DNA from: Multifurca ochricompacta | Lineage: Eukaryota; Basidiomycota; Agaricomycetes; Russulales; Russulaceae | Assembly (NCBI GenBank): GCA_022496185.1 | Contig: WTXG01000145.1 | Location: 27,322-91,321 of the forward strand | Reading direction: 5' to 3' | Length of the DNA: 64,000 nucleotides | In this document: piece by piece, positions 1 to 13,725 of the stretch | Numbering within the stretch: the first letter of the stretch is position 1 | Layout of the letters: the number at the start of each line of letters is the position of its first letter | The notes under the pieces: generated by a model | Told to the model about the DNA's origin: nothing | Database searches by the model: none | The model's input: only the letters and a program-made list of their open reading frames with translations | Made by a program: the position numbers and the translations under genes

Positions 1-192
1 CTTCTAAGTTTGCACCTTAGAGGGACTTTGACCCCAGAAACTTGTGGCAGGACTTAGCGTCTCTGCTCGACTTCATCTCGCGCGCGTGCCCTTGGCCGGC
101 ATACCTTGACTTGACTTGACTTGACTTAGGAGTCTTGATAACTCGACCTTGAAACCCAGAACCTCGACACAGTGCTGCACCTAGCTGTGACA
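1..192 (+). repeat. 3' end of 5' LTR of element A
   Basis: Aligns base for base with 6617-6808. Only four positions differ (14, 29, 75 and 173 approximately), and at each one the 5' copy has TpG or CpA where the 3' copy has CpG. Contains a short CTTGA tandem run near 110-127. Ends TGTGACA at 192. Confidence 0.93.
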
Positions 193-193
193 T

Positions 194-207
194 AAGAACA
201 GACTTAA
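194..207 (+). promoter_or_regulatory. Self-priming primer-binding site of element A
   Basis: AAGAACAGACTTAA lies one base after the 5' LTR. It is the exact reverse complement of TTAAGTCTGTTCTT at 6542-6555 in the 3' LTR, which sits 33 bp downstream of the TATA box at 6509, where transcription should start. This is the layout of Tf1-type self-primed reverse transcription. No tRNA 3' end is matched that I can recognise. Confidence 0.8.
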
Positions 208-486
208 CAAAGAACTAAACAGAAGAACTCACCAGAACTGCAAGGCGACGACGACGCGTCCCTTGCCTGACACCCGATCGCGACGTCTTCAACACGCGAG
301 CCCAGAACCCCACCGTCCGAATGAACGTCCTTCGACGAAACATCTCCATGAAGATACCTGTCAACCGAAGAATCAGAACCCAGAGAAAGAGGCGACTTAC
401 CCTTTGACCTCCACAACCAATTTGCACTACTTGCTGCAACAGACAACACCATCGACATAGAAACTAGGACCACCACCCCACAAATA

Positions 487-1650
487 ATGGCAGCCAGACC
501 TAACACTAGACAAGCACGACAGGCCGCGGAGGAAGACGTTGTCGAATCGCATCCCAGTCGACCTGAACGAAGTCCCGAAGAGAGATCCACTGCGACCACC
601 CGAGCCATGGGCAGAAACCCCGACAAACCACCCTTAGGCCCTCCTACCTTGGGGGCAGGAACAGTTAATCAAGGAAGTGGAACCATGACAGGTGTACCAC
701 CCTCCTTCTTCGAAGGAGACCGCGATACATCCATGGATTGGCTTGCGAAACTAGAACTGTTCTTCAGTTTGAACGAAAATGTGGCCACAGTCCAGAACGA
801 AAGAACCAGAGTAGCCTACACCTTGGGATTGATATGAGGACCCAGGGTAGACCGATGGGTAGTGGACCAAATCAAGTGGCTAACCGACATCAAAGAAGGG
901 AACATTCGAGTCCCATACATTTGGGCTGGATTCAAACAAATCTTCCGAGAAGCATGGGCCGACGTAGCGGCAGGACAAAAGGCACTACGCGCGCTAGACC
1001 GATTACAAATGCGCGATGCTAATATTGATGACTATATCGCCGAATTTCGCACGCTGGCCACAAGGGCAGAACTTCACATCGATGATCCGGCCGCTCGGCA
1101 GTACTTCCACCGAGGCCTCCCCACATGCCTCATTCAAACAATGTTATTATTTGACCAGCCCAAAACCTTTGATGAAGCAGCAGCATCTGCTCGGAAACAT
1201 CACGCTAATTGGTTATACAGTAAAGACGCCCTTGGCATGAGACCCACAACCAATACACCACCACGTGGCAATAAATTCACATTCTATCGACGCCGTGACC
1301 ACGAAACCTCCAATACAGACATCATAAAGAAAGCCATAACAGTGGAGGAAAAGGAACAATACAAAAAGGAAGGACGATGCTTCGAGTGCAGTCGGCGAGG
1401 ACACCTAGTTCGCGACTGCCCAAATAGGAAACCACGTGAGAAACCCACCACACCGGCCCATGCCGCTATCATCTCCGAAGCAACAACAACTGCAGCGGTA
1501 CCCACGAAGGCATCAGACTCCACAAACGCGTCGACCACACCTAAAATCGATCTCAACGCACTCGCCACAGCCTTGAGGACTATGACCGATGAACAACGCC
1601 AGAAACTTCAGGAGAAATTTAGTGGCGACGAGGATTTTTACATCGCTTGA
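487..1650 (+). pseudogene. gag: gag polyprotein of element A, one in-frame TGA
   Basis: Capsid/nucleocapsid protein that would package element RNA. The ATG at 487 opens a frame read through a TGA at 835-837 and continuing in the same frame to 1650, about 387 codons. Early residues are basic and Pro-rich. The capsid-like core begins near PPSFFEGDR and continues through IDDYIAEFRTLA. The C-terminal zinc knuckle is CFECSRRGHLVRDC (CX2CX4HX4C). The TGA falls in LGLI-stop-GP; the related gag at the right window edge has CGA (Arg) there, so a CpG C-to-T change is likely. The frame ends DFYIA with pol following in the -1 frame. Confidence 0.88.
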
Positions 1651-4600
1651 ATGAAACGGCCTACATTCGAGCGATAATCTCACATCATGTATATAGATCA
1701 TCCCTTAAATCAATGAAAATATCCGTTCCCTTACATGACGTGACAAGAAAGGCCCACATACACGCACTCATTGATAGTGGTGCAACTGAGAATTTCATCA
1801 ATTACCAAATGGTCATCAGACATTGCCTCCCTACAAAACGATTAATGATCCCAAAGAAACTCCAAAACGCAGATGGATCACCCAATCAAACACATACCAT
1901 TACGCGATGTGTAGATCTTAATGTCGCAACCAATGATAATCAACAAAAACATTGCTTCTACATCGCGTCCATTGGCACCGATGAAATGATTCTCGGATAC
2001 CCCTGGCTTGCCGCCAATAACCCGGATATTAATTGGATGACAGGGACCCTCAATCAATCACTTACATTCAATCTACCAGATAGCCAAGTTAAGCGTATCA
2101 ACATAGCACAAGAATTAGCAATCAAAGCCAAGGATACGACAGAGCGGACTTGGGATCAGATTGTTCCAAAAGAATATCATCGACATCAGAAGGTCTTTAG
2201 CGACCAAGAAGCACAACGGTTTCCGGCAGCACAAACTTGGGACCACAAAATAGAACTAAAGCCAGATGCACCCACTATGCTAGACTGTAAAATCTACCCC
2301 CTAGGACCGGGTGAACAGGAAGCACTCAATAAGTTCTTAGATGAGCACCTACAGAAGGGGTACATCACTGAGTCGAAATCACCCTATGCATCCCCCTTCT
2401 TTTTCATAAAGAAAAAGGACGGAAAACTACGCCCGGTACAGGACTATCGAAAACTCAATAGCTGGACCATCCGCAACACGTACCCCCTTCCCCTCATACC
2501 TGAGCTCATCGATCGCGTAAGAGGAAGCACCCTATTTACCAAAATGGATGTCCGTTGGGGCTACAATAACGTACGAATCGTGCCCGAAGATCGTTGGAAA
2601 GCGGCGTTCAAAACAAATCGTGGCCTCTACGAGCCTAATGTAATGTTTTTCGGACTAACCAATTCCCCCACCACATTTCAAACTATGATGAACGCGGAAT
2701 TCCGCGAAGAGTTAGACGAACACGATGCCTTGGGAAGAGCCTGGTTTACGGTTTACATGGACGACATTCTAATACATACGGACTCCGACCCCATAAACCA
2801 CCGATCTAAAGTACACCGAATCCTGGACAAGCTCAATAAACTCGATCTGTATCTTAAGCCGGAAAAGTGTGTGTTCGAGCAAACACAGATCGAATATCTC
2901 GGCTTAATCCTAGAAGACAATCAAGTTCATATGGATCCAGTGAAAGTCGAAGGCATCACGTCCTGGAAAACCCCAACCACCGTTAAGGAAGTTAGATCAT
3001 TCCTGGGATTCTGCCAATTCTATAGACGGTTTATACAAGGATTCAGTAAGATTGCAGCACCCCTGAATGCTCTCACAAGTGCAAAGAATCCATGGAAATG
3101 GACGACCAACGAACAGAACGCCTTCAATACCCTAAAACAGTGAGTGACTTCACAACTGGTTCTCGCTCAACCGGATTTCACAAAACCCTTCATCGTGGAT
3201 ACAGATGCCTCAGGATTCACAGTCGGAGCAACTCTTAGTCAGAAAGACCATGACGGACGACTACACCCCATCGCGTATCTCTCAAAGACGCTAGACACTA
3301 CCCAAAGAAATTGGGATATCTACGATCGAGAACTATTCGCAATTATGGTCGCCTTTGAACATGGCGCCAATATCTTCTGGGGGCCCATGACAAGGTACAA
3401 ATACATACCGATCATAATAATCTACAATATTTCAAAGAACCGCAAAAGCTAAACTGACGCCAAGCACGGTGGCTTCAAGAACTAGCAGATTTCGACTTCT
3501 CCCTCGAACACGTCCCTGGCAAACTACACATGGTAGCCGACATGCTGTCGCGTAAACCTGACGCCGAACATGGCGATAACGACAATGAGGCGATCACTGT
3601 GTTACCACCAGCGCTATTTGTCAAAGTAGCCCGTACCAATAAACTTCTGTTTCCCCAGACTCTACCCGAACGACAAAACATTCTGCACCAGCACCATGAT
3701 CATGTCCTAGCAGGACACCCCGGCATTGATAAGACAATTAGAAAATTCAACAGGACTACGAAGGTCCAGGACTTACGGACTTCGTACGCGAATACATTCA
3801 CGGATGTGCTCTATGTCAAGAAAATAAGCCTAAACTGACAAAGAAAGTTCCGCTTTTCCCACTGGACGTACCGGCGTCCGCGGGTCCATTCCAATACATT
3901 GCCATGGACCTCATCACAGATCTCCCCGTCTCGGGTCGCTACGACGCGGTACTAACCATTGTGGATCAAGGATGTTCGAAAGCGGCTAAATTCATTCCAT
4001 GCTTGAAAGACATCACAGGCGAGGGGATTGCGACACTTTACTACTGACACGTATTCCCGCTATTCGGCGTCCTGCGACGTATCATTTCAGATCGTGATCT
4101 GCGTTTCACTTCTCAATTCTCTCGAGCACTAGCAACTACCCTCCAGATCCAACAGAACCTATCAACGGCATTTCACCCTCGCACGGACGGAGCAAGTGAG
4201 TGAATGAATTTATGGTTAGAACAATATCTCCGCCTTTGGGTTGGTAACGATCAACACCAATGGGCGGACTTCCTCCCGCTCGCCGAATACGTCCATAATT
4301 CCTGGACACATGATCGTACCAAGTTATCTCCACACGCATTACTTCATGGCGTTTCACTGGATTGGAAGGCAGAATTATCCGACACGGACGTCCCTCACCT
4401 AGACGACTGCCTAAACAGTCTACGACATGCCCGCATGCGAGCCGAAGCGGCCTTCCGCTCACATGCTACACGCCCGTCCTACCCAGAGTTCCCCGTCGGT
4501 TCACAGGTTTGGCTCAAGGGTCGACACATCAAGACGCACTTCCCCTCAGCAAAACTCGCCCCGCGCCGATATGGCCCGTTCCGAATCTTAGACCGAATCT

Positions 4601-4937
4601 CTCCAGTGGCCTATAGATTATCTTTGCCACCCCACATGAAGATCCACAATGTTTTCCATATTGATCTTCTGACCTCTTACAAGAAACAGAGGCACATGGC
4701 CCAAATTTCTTGAGACCTCCGCCTGACATTGTGAACCATGAGGAAGAATATGAAGTGGAAGCCATCTTGGATCACAGACTCCATGGGCGTTCTCAGAACT
4801 TACAATTCCTGGTTAGCTGGAAGGGCTATCCCACGAGTGACAACTCCTGGGTAAATAAGGAAGACTGCCACGCCCCTGAACTTGTGAAACAATACTATTC
4901 TTCCTTATCTAGGCGCCAGGGTCGACGCCACTCTTAA
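1647..4937 (+). pseudogene. pol: pol polyprotein of element A (PR-RT-RNase H-integrase-chromodomain), broken
   Basis: Order of domains: retropepsin (IDSGATENF near 1776), reverse transcriptase (VYMDDILIH near 2754), RNase H (IVDTDASGF near 3195), integrase with HHCC zinc module (HDHVLAGHPG near 3696; CALCQENK near 3810) and D,D,E residues (AMDLITD near 3903, ISDRD near 4086, Glu near 4198), and a C-terminal chromodomain (YEVEAILDH to SDNSWVNK, 4746-4860). Pol is in the -1 frame relative to gag. Stops at 3141, 3455, 4045 and 4201 are all TGA. Frameshifts occur near 3360, 3745 and 4685. Integration into H3K9-methylated chromatin is the known role of chromovirus chromodomains; here it is inferred from family only. 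Confidence 0.92.
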
Positions 4938-5008
4938 GGAAGGGGTGTATCTACCCCAACCATCTTTGTCCCCATTCCTTTTCTTCCCTTCCTCTTCTTC
5001 TCTCCTTC

Positions 5009-6180
5009 ATGGCCCGTATAAAACGCCCTGCCCGTCTTACTCAAGAGCGCAAGTTTTATCGCATTACCCCAAGAATGTCCACCTCTCGGTTCCGCCACCC
5101 CTCACTGGATGAGCACCATCCCCCATCGATGACCCTGAGGTTTTTGAAGCTACCAGGTCTGCCGCCATGGATGCTGCCACTAAGGGTGCACTAAGACGAC
5201 CGCTGGATGCCCCCACACTTCCTCCCACACCAACCTCAACACCCTTTGTTCTATCAGACGATCCAACAACCAACCTCACTCAGGTGATAACACTCACTGC
5301 TGCAAACCAAACCCTAGAGGATGACATCCGCAACAGAGTGCTACTATTACTGGAGGAAGCCCGCGCTAGACTACAGACCTCTGAACCCCCACCTGATGAT
5401 CCTCTTTTGTCTATCGACCTACGACCCCCACCTTTGCACAACTCCCAGCGGAAGACATTGTCACACAAACACAGCACGAAGTCAATGAGCCGGGTTCAGA
5501 CTATGACTCCCCTGGTTTCCCTTCCAACGAAATCATGTCCACTCTCCCCGCTTTATCCCACAACAAATAATTGATAAAGATGGCCGCCTTGAACTGCTCG
5601 CTGGGTTGCCTTTGAATACCGATGTGTGGACCCCGAGTTTACTTCACAATGGGGAAACGTCACCCTATCAGCCATGCCCCACTGTATGCCACCACCTTCT
5701 ACCGCTTTGCACATGGCCCCAACCCTCTCCTCTCCGCTCGCCAACAACACCTTTTGATGATAACCAATCCTACACTCCTCTGGTTGATGCTGCTCTAGAC
5801 AACATGCACGATCCTGGTGCCTGGGCCGAGGTCTCTCCTTTCGCCATGCCACATTCCGCTTGGACGAGGCCCACCGTAACATTGCCCACTGGAGGCGACA
5901 GGCTGACCGAGCCTCTCAGAGTATCCGTGAAGCCACCCACGCCATGTCCCGCACAGACCTCTACTACAGAGTCTTCCCCCACCTCACCTACATCCATGCC
6001 CCATCTCGCTCCATCCCTCCCACACAGGTTGCTCGCTTTGTACCTGATCCGGAGTTACGTGCAGTCTTACAAGCTGGAGGACCTGGCAGTCGACACCTCC
6101 CTCACCGCCGCCATGCACGCCGCTCACCGCCGCGCATCGCTGACCATCCTCAGGTGGACTAGGTTACTGTCTGAGGCCAG
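5009..6180 (+). pseudogene. Third ORF (ORF3) of element A, downstream of pol, frameshifted
   Basis: A coding region between the chromodomain stop (4937) and the 3' LTR. The ATG at 5009 gives MARIKRPARL. A later frame from 5167 (DAPTLPPTP, LSDDPTTN) and a third from about 5800 to 6162 (DPGAWAEVS, HRNIAHWRRQADRASQ, AMSRTDLYYRVFPHLTYIHAP, PELRAVLQAGG) match the equivalent ORF in elements B1, B2 and C, so this is a shared gene broken by frameshifts. No recognised catalytic or zinc motif is visible. Function unknown; its location suggests an accessory protein of the retroelement. Confidence 0.7.
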
Positions 6181-6203
6181 ACAGGGACTTACAAAGGGGG
6201 TAA

Positions 6204-6808
6204 TGTGACAATCCTTGTCATAGGCACCAGGGTGGAGAGACATGCAGACAATAACTTTGCTTTTCTTTTTTTTACCTTAACATTTTACACCATGCGCTGA
6301 CCACCACATGACTCACTTATGAAGGACTTACTTACTCATCTGCTGACTGATTTGCTTACTGAGCCCACCCAGTTGCTTACAGATCAGTATTAGAGGGCGC
6401 AACCCCTCTTCTTTCTTTATCTCTCTGGGGTATTCTACTGTACAACCATTAGATTACCTAGCACATGTTCCAGTAGCTACCAGAGTCACCTTCATAACAT
6501 AGCATGTGTATATAAACCCTAGTAACAACTGAACAAAGACCTTAAGTCTGTTCTTCTGTATCCAATACAGGTGTTTAGGACTCACTTCATTGAAACTGAA
6601 AGACCCCCACTTGAACCTTCTAAGTTTGCGCCTTAGAGGGACTTCGACCCCAGAAACTTGTGGCAGGACTTAGCGTCTCTGCTCGACTTCGTCTCGCGCG
6701 CGTGCCCTTGGCCGGCATACCTTGACTTGACTTGACTTGACTTAGGAGTCTTGATAACTCGACCTTGAAACCCAGAACCTCGACACAGCGCTGCACCTAG
6801 CTGTGACA
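6204..6808 (+). repeat. 3' LTR of element A (605 bp)
   Basis: Begins TGTGACAATC directly after the purine tract ACAAAGGGGGTAA (6191-6203) and ends TGTGACA. The TATA box TATATAAA is at 6509-6516 and the inferred R start TTAAGTCTGTT at 6542. The last 192 bp pair with the window start. The next base after the LTR (6809) begins sequence leading into the MYST fragment. Confidence 0.92.
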
Positions 6809-6878
6809 TTCACCACCTATCAAATGCCTGCACCTCAAGATCACACTACTACACCCCCCCGAGTCACCCCCATGGTGG

Positions 6879-9834
<2,956 letters not shown>

Positions 9835-10032
9835 GGGAACTGACCTCTGACCAGTTCTGAACTGGTCATGTGAGAACTGGTTGGAACCGGTTGTTGGACT
9901 GAAAGTGAACCGCTATAGACTGGTCCTAAGAAGTCCGGTCTGCAGTTGGTCTATATTTGAGTTACTATAGACTGGTTGCCAGTCTGGTCCACATGAAATT
10001 TATTGAAAAAACCGGACTGGACCAGACTTTTA
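9835..10032. repeat. ACTGGT/ACCAGT-rich repeat block at the truncation point of B1
   Basis: About 200 bp dense in ACTGGT, GGTCC and their complements, including the inverted repeat GACCAGTT-CTG-AACTGGTC near 9851. It ends where recognisable element B1 sequence begins. It resembles the subterminal repeat arrays of the MITEs at 21.7-24.5 kb in style but not in sequence. No terminal repeat or target duplication was found. Confidence 0.45.
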
Positions 10033-12363
10033 AACACTATTAAGGAATGTGTAACCTCTCAACCAGTGCTCGTGCAACCGAACTTTGAACAGCCATTCAT
10101 CATAGATACAGATGCTTCCGGATATGCCGTCAGTGCCATGTTAAGCCAGAAAGACCCCATAGGACACTTACATCCCATCACATACCTTTTGAAAACACTC
10201 GATGAGACTCAGAGAAATTGGGACATATATGATAGAGAGCTATTCACGATTATGGTAGCCTTTCGTGTTTGGCACCAATACCTCCTTGGAGCCCGACACA
10301 AGGTCCAGGTCCACACAGACCATAATAACCTACAATATTTCTGAGAACCACAAAAACTCAACTGGAGACAGGCTTGTTGGCTTCAGGAATTAGCAGATTT
10401 TGATTTCTCCCTAGAACACGTCCCCAGGAAATTACACACTGTGGCTGATATGCTCTCGTGACAACCTGATGCTGATCGCAGAACCAAGGACAATGAGAAG
10501 GTTATCATCCTCCCTAACGAACTATTCCTCAGAACGCTACAGATGGTTAAACACCCCTTCCCATCTGACCTGCTAGCACAGTGGGACATTCTCTGACATT
10601 ATCATGATCATGTCCTAGCAGGACACCCAGGTATTGAAAAGACTACATGAAAGGTGTTAGCTGATTATGACAGCATCGGTCTTAAGGAATTTGTCCGAGA
10701 ATATGTTCAGGGTTGCGCAACATGTCAAGAAAATAAACCAAAGTTAACTAAGAAAGCCCCTATATTTCCATTCAATGTACTGGCCTCAGCCGGCCCCTTT
10801 CAGTATGTCATGATGGATCTTATCACCAATCTCCCACCCTTGGGGCATTACAATGCAGTACTCATGATTGTGGATCAAGGATGCTCAAAATCAGCAAAAT
10901 TTATTCCCTGCTCGAAAGATATCACAGGTGAGGGGATTGCTACCCTGTATTATTGACATGTTTTCCTGACCTTTGGCATCCCACGACGTATCATCTCCGA
11001 TTGTGATCCCTGGTTTACCTCACACTTTTCCCGTGAACTTGCCTGCATACTGGGTATCCAACAAAACCTGTTGACCACTTTTCATCCCCAAACAGACGGC
11101 TCGAGTGAACGTATGAACCTATGGCTTGAACAATACCTCCACCTTTGGCTTGGTGACGATCAATATCAATGGCTGGACTACTTGCCGTTAGCTGAATTTG
11201 TCCATAATTCATGGACACATGACAAATCCAAGCTGTCACCACATACACTAATACATGGCATTTCCTTTGATTGGAATGGACAATTGTCCGAGTCTAGTGT
11301 TCCCCAAGTTGACACCCATCTCTGCGACCTCCAGGCTGCACGTACCTGTGCTGAACTAGCATTTTGAGCCCCCATGAGCTGCCCAATGCGACCTCCTCTT
11401 GTGGTGGGCACCCAGGTTTGGTTAGAGGGGCGGAACCTGAAGACCCACTTCCCATCTACTAAGTTAGCCCCCCATCATTATGGCCCCTTCTGCATTCTGG
11501 ATTGTATCTCCCCTGTGGCATATTGCTTGTCCCTGCCTTCCCACTGTCAAACAGGCATGAGGCACAGCATACTGACTGTGGTGGTTAGCGAGTTAGGCTA
11601 GAAAGACAAGTTACTTCAGAGGTAGAAGAAACTCTGTATTACTATACTACACACCTAGAAAGACAAGTTCTATATACAGAGTTAGTCTAAGGTAGTGATG
11701 ATAGTAGAGAGGATGACTTACACTTCAGAGGTAGAAGAAACTCTGAAGTGTAAGAGACAAAACAGACACCCTTATATACAATTCCAAGGGATGGTCTGTG
11801 CACTGGGAATAAGTCCACAAGTGCCGGACAAAGTCCAAACAATAAACAAGAGGGAATAAGGCCATTGGCCAGTAAGGAATCACATGCTTGTACATCATTA
11901 CTAAGGTACATCAGTCAGCTACTGCGGAATGTGAGAAAGAAAGTAATAATGATATAGTAAAAAGTCTGAGACTCCAATATCTAATCTAGTCCACTAAGTA
12001 GCTAATCTAATCACCTGATGCCTGAAGCATCACCAAACATGTCCTGTGTTCAACACCCACATGAACATCCATGATGTGTTTCATATTGATCTTTTATCTC
12101 CCTATCTAGAAACTGTTGCACATGGCCCCAATTACCTCAGGCCTCCACCAGAGCTTGTCAATCAGGAAGAAGAATATGAGGTGGCAGCTGTCTTGAATCA
12201 CCAGCTCCATGGGTGTTCTAAGAAGCTCCAATTTCTGGTCAGCTGGGTCAGATATCCTGCCAGTGAGAACTCTTGGGTTGATAGTTCTGACTGTCATGCC
12301 CCTGCCCTGATCAAACAGTACTATGATTCTCTTCCCAGGCGTCAGAGTCAATGCCACCCTTAA
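10033..12363 (+). pseudogene. pol: pol remnant of B1 (RNase H-integrase-chromodomain)
   Basis: RNase H block IIDTDASGYAVSAMLSQ near 10100; integrase zinc module HDHVLAGHPG near 10606 and CATCQENK near 10717; integrase core MDLITNLPPL near 10813, ISDCDPWF near 10995 (DRD changed to DCD) and SSERMNLWLEQ near 11101; chromodomain EEYEVAAVL to SENSWVDS at 12170-12290. Six premature stops are all TGA at positions where relatives have Arg or where a CGA origin is plausible (for example GIATLYY-stop-HVF near 10954). Solo LTR H1 interrupts between LPSH and MNIHDVFHIDLL. Confidence 0.88.
11545..12055 (-). repeat. Solo LTR H1 inside B1 pol (TSD CCCAC)
   Basis: 511-bp TG...CA unit flanked by CCCAC at 11540-11544 and 12056-12060. 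Reading sense is minus: it starts TGTTGAACA and has TATATAAG-type promoter sequence on that strand. Same family as H2, H3 and H5. Removing it and one CCCAC rejoins the pol frame. Confidence 0.9.
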
Positions 12364-12425
12364 GAAGGGGGTGATTACATGGTTTTCCCATCTCTCTTCC
12401 CCCACACATACCTCTTTCTCTTATC

Positions 12426-12441
12426 ATGGCTCGCACCAAAT
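12426..12441 (+). pseudogene. First codons of B1 ORF3 (MARTK), cut by element G
   Basis: ATG GCT CGC ACC AAA T, then element G begins. The homologous position in B2 (30793) reads ATG GCT TGC ACC AAA TGA. The rest of this ORF is missing up to the part resuming at 29585, a gap equal to roughly 630 bp of B2. Confidence 0.7.
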
Positions 12442-13712
12442 TGTTACAACCCCACTCTTTTCCCTTCCTCACACTGAGCCAGCTCCCTTACACCACCCTT
12501 GACCTTTCCCCTTCACTAAACCACTGTCTCCTGCCCTCTTTGGCCCCTGATCCCTGATGCCCTTGGCTTGCTGCCTTGGGACCTTGCCTGATGCCTGTGG
12601 CTTATATGCCCAGGACCCCACCCTGATGCCTGTGACATGACACTCTCAGGACCCCTTGCCCTTGACACCTGCACCTGACTCACTACTAGTTCAGCTACTG
12701 TGCTGATGGCTGCATTCCCCTTTCCCCTGATGCTTGGCCTCTGTCTTGGCCAGCATCTGTACCCTGTCCCTGTGGCTGACACCCATGGGATCTCTGACAT
12801 TGTCCCTGCCAAACCTGACTCTGCACACAAGACGACCTTGGCTTGCATTTACCCCTCCAGACCACATGACCTGTAGGCACATGACATGGACTCAAAGCCA
12901 TGACCTGTCATGTGACCCTTGACCACATGACCTCAGACCATGTGACCCCCTTTGACCATGTGACCTTGGGCTTTGATCATGACCCCTTAGATCATCTGAC
13001 CCATCAGTCACTTGACCCTCTTCTCTGATTCCTGTGGGAGTATTCCCACACTGATCTGACTCCTGTGGGACCTGTCATTTCCCCATTTGCCCCTGACCCT
13101 GGTGGGAATCCTCCCACACTGATATGACTCCTGTGGGGCTGCCCCACATGATTATGCTTCTGATAAGGCTTATCCTTATCATGGACTATATTTGACATCT
13201 TATCTGCTATTGGATGATAAGGACTCTGACCCTGTTCCTGATTAGCTACAAACCAGACCCCCATACAGTATATAAGACCCTGTAGACAGTTTGTACATCC
13301 CTAGATTTGACCTCTTGTGCCTTTAGCCTAGAGATCTTAGACCCCAATACATCAGAAGCCTTTTCCCCCCCTTTTGCGTCCTTGAGATCCCTGCAGGGAC
13401 CCCCATTGCCTCTGGCAATGGGTGTGTACCCTTCCCTTTGAACCCCTTTGCCATCTCCTAGGGCTCCAGTGTGCTCAGTGCATTTCCGGCACAGCAACTG
13501 GGCCCTGTCTCCACTTAACAGCCTTAGGGGATTAGCTCCCTTTGGCTGGCTCATCCCGTCTCCCTCTGTGCTTGATTATAGCACCAAACCTTAACCGATC
13601 CCGAAGCTAAACAGTGCCCAGAGTCTAGCCTTATCATGCTAGGTTCATGGCTGAGGTAATGGACCTGCGCCGACCCGTGCACACCGCACAGAATGCTCCA
13701 CTGAGCGTAACA
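12442..13712 (+). repeat. 5' LTR of element G (G1, 1271 bp)
   Basis: Starts TGTTACAACCCC, ends GAGCGTAACA. TATATAAG at 13269-13276; inferred R start AGATTTGACCT at 13303. The upstream half holds repeated CATGTGACC motifs (about 12895-12990) and a run of short perfect inverted repeats (13035-13180). Differs from G2 at about ten substitutions, all transitions and mostly at CpG, plus a single-base length change. Confidence 0.92.
13035..13180. repeat. Cluster of palindromes in the U3 of LTR G
   Basis: Successive inverted repeats: TGTGGGA-GTAT-TCCCACA near 13033, a GTGGGAA/TCCCAC pair near 13100, GTGGGGC-T-GCCCCAC near 13134, and the GATAAGG/CTTATC set near 13160-13178. The same cluster is present in G2 (28438-28590) and, inverted, in G3 and G4. 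Confidence 0.75.
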
Positions 13713-13714
13713 TT

Positions 13715-13725
13715 AGGTCAAATCT
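13715..13725 (+). promoter_or_regulatory. Self-priming primer-binding site of element G
   Basis: AGGTCAAATCT, two bases after the LTR, is the exact reverse complement of AGATTTGACCT at 13303-13313, which lies 34 bp downstream of the TATA box. Confidence 0.78.

Larger units (their letters stand above)
1..6808 (+). mobile_element. Ty3/gypsy chromovirus A (decayed; 5' LTR truncated by window edge)
   Basis: Near full-length LTR retrotransposon. Positions 1-192 repeat 6617-6808 without gaps, so they are the end of the 5' LTR and the matching part of the 3' LTR. Between them lie gag, pol with C-terminal chromodomain, and a third ORF. The internal region runs 193-6203 and ends in a purine-rich tract followed by TGTGACA. 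The target-site duplication cannot be checked because the left end is outside the window. Coding regions carry five TGA stops plus frameshifts, so the copy is dead. Confidence 0.93.
10033..12441 (+). mobile_element. Ty3/gypsy chromovirus B1, 5'-truncated; continues at 29585-30213
   Basis: Relative of element A lacking LTR, gag, protease and most of RT. It starts just before RNase H and runs through integrase and chromodomain into the first codons of ORF3, where element G begins at 12442. The ORF3 tail and the start of the 3' LTR resume after LTR H5, at 29585. Solo LTR H1 splits pol at 11545-12055. Confidence 0.85.

Noticed and set aside
12516..12901. ORFs repeated at 12.5-12.9 kb and 27.9-28.3 kb
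   Set aside because: Duplicate only because they lie in the two LTRs of element G; no coding signature, and G3/G4 do not preserve them well.
13560..13640. 5S rRNA-like string in LTR G1 (GATCCCGAAGCTAAACAG)
   Set aside because: Resembles eukaryotic 5S rRNA locally, but the corresponding part of G4 does not keep the resemblance and no full 5S structure is present.
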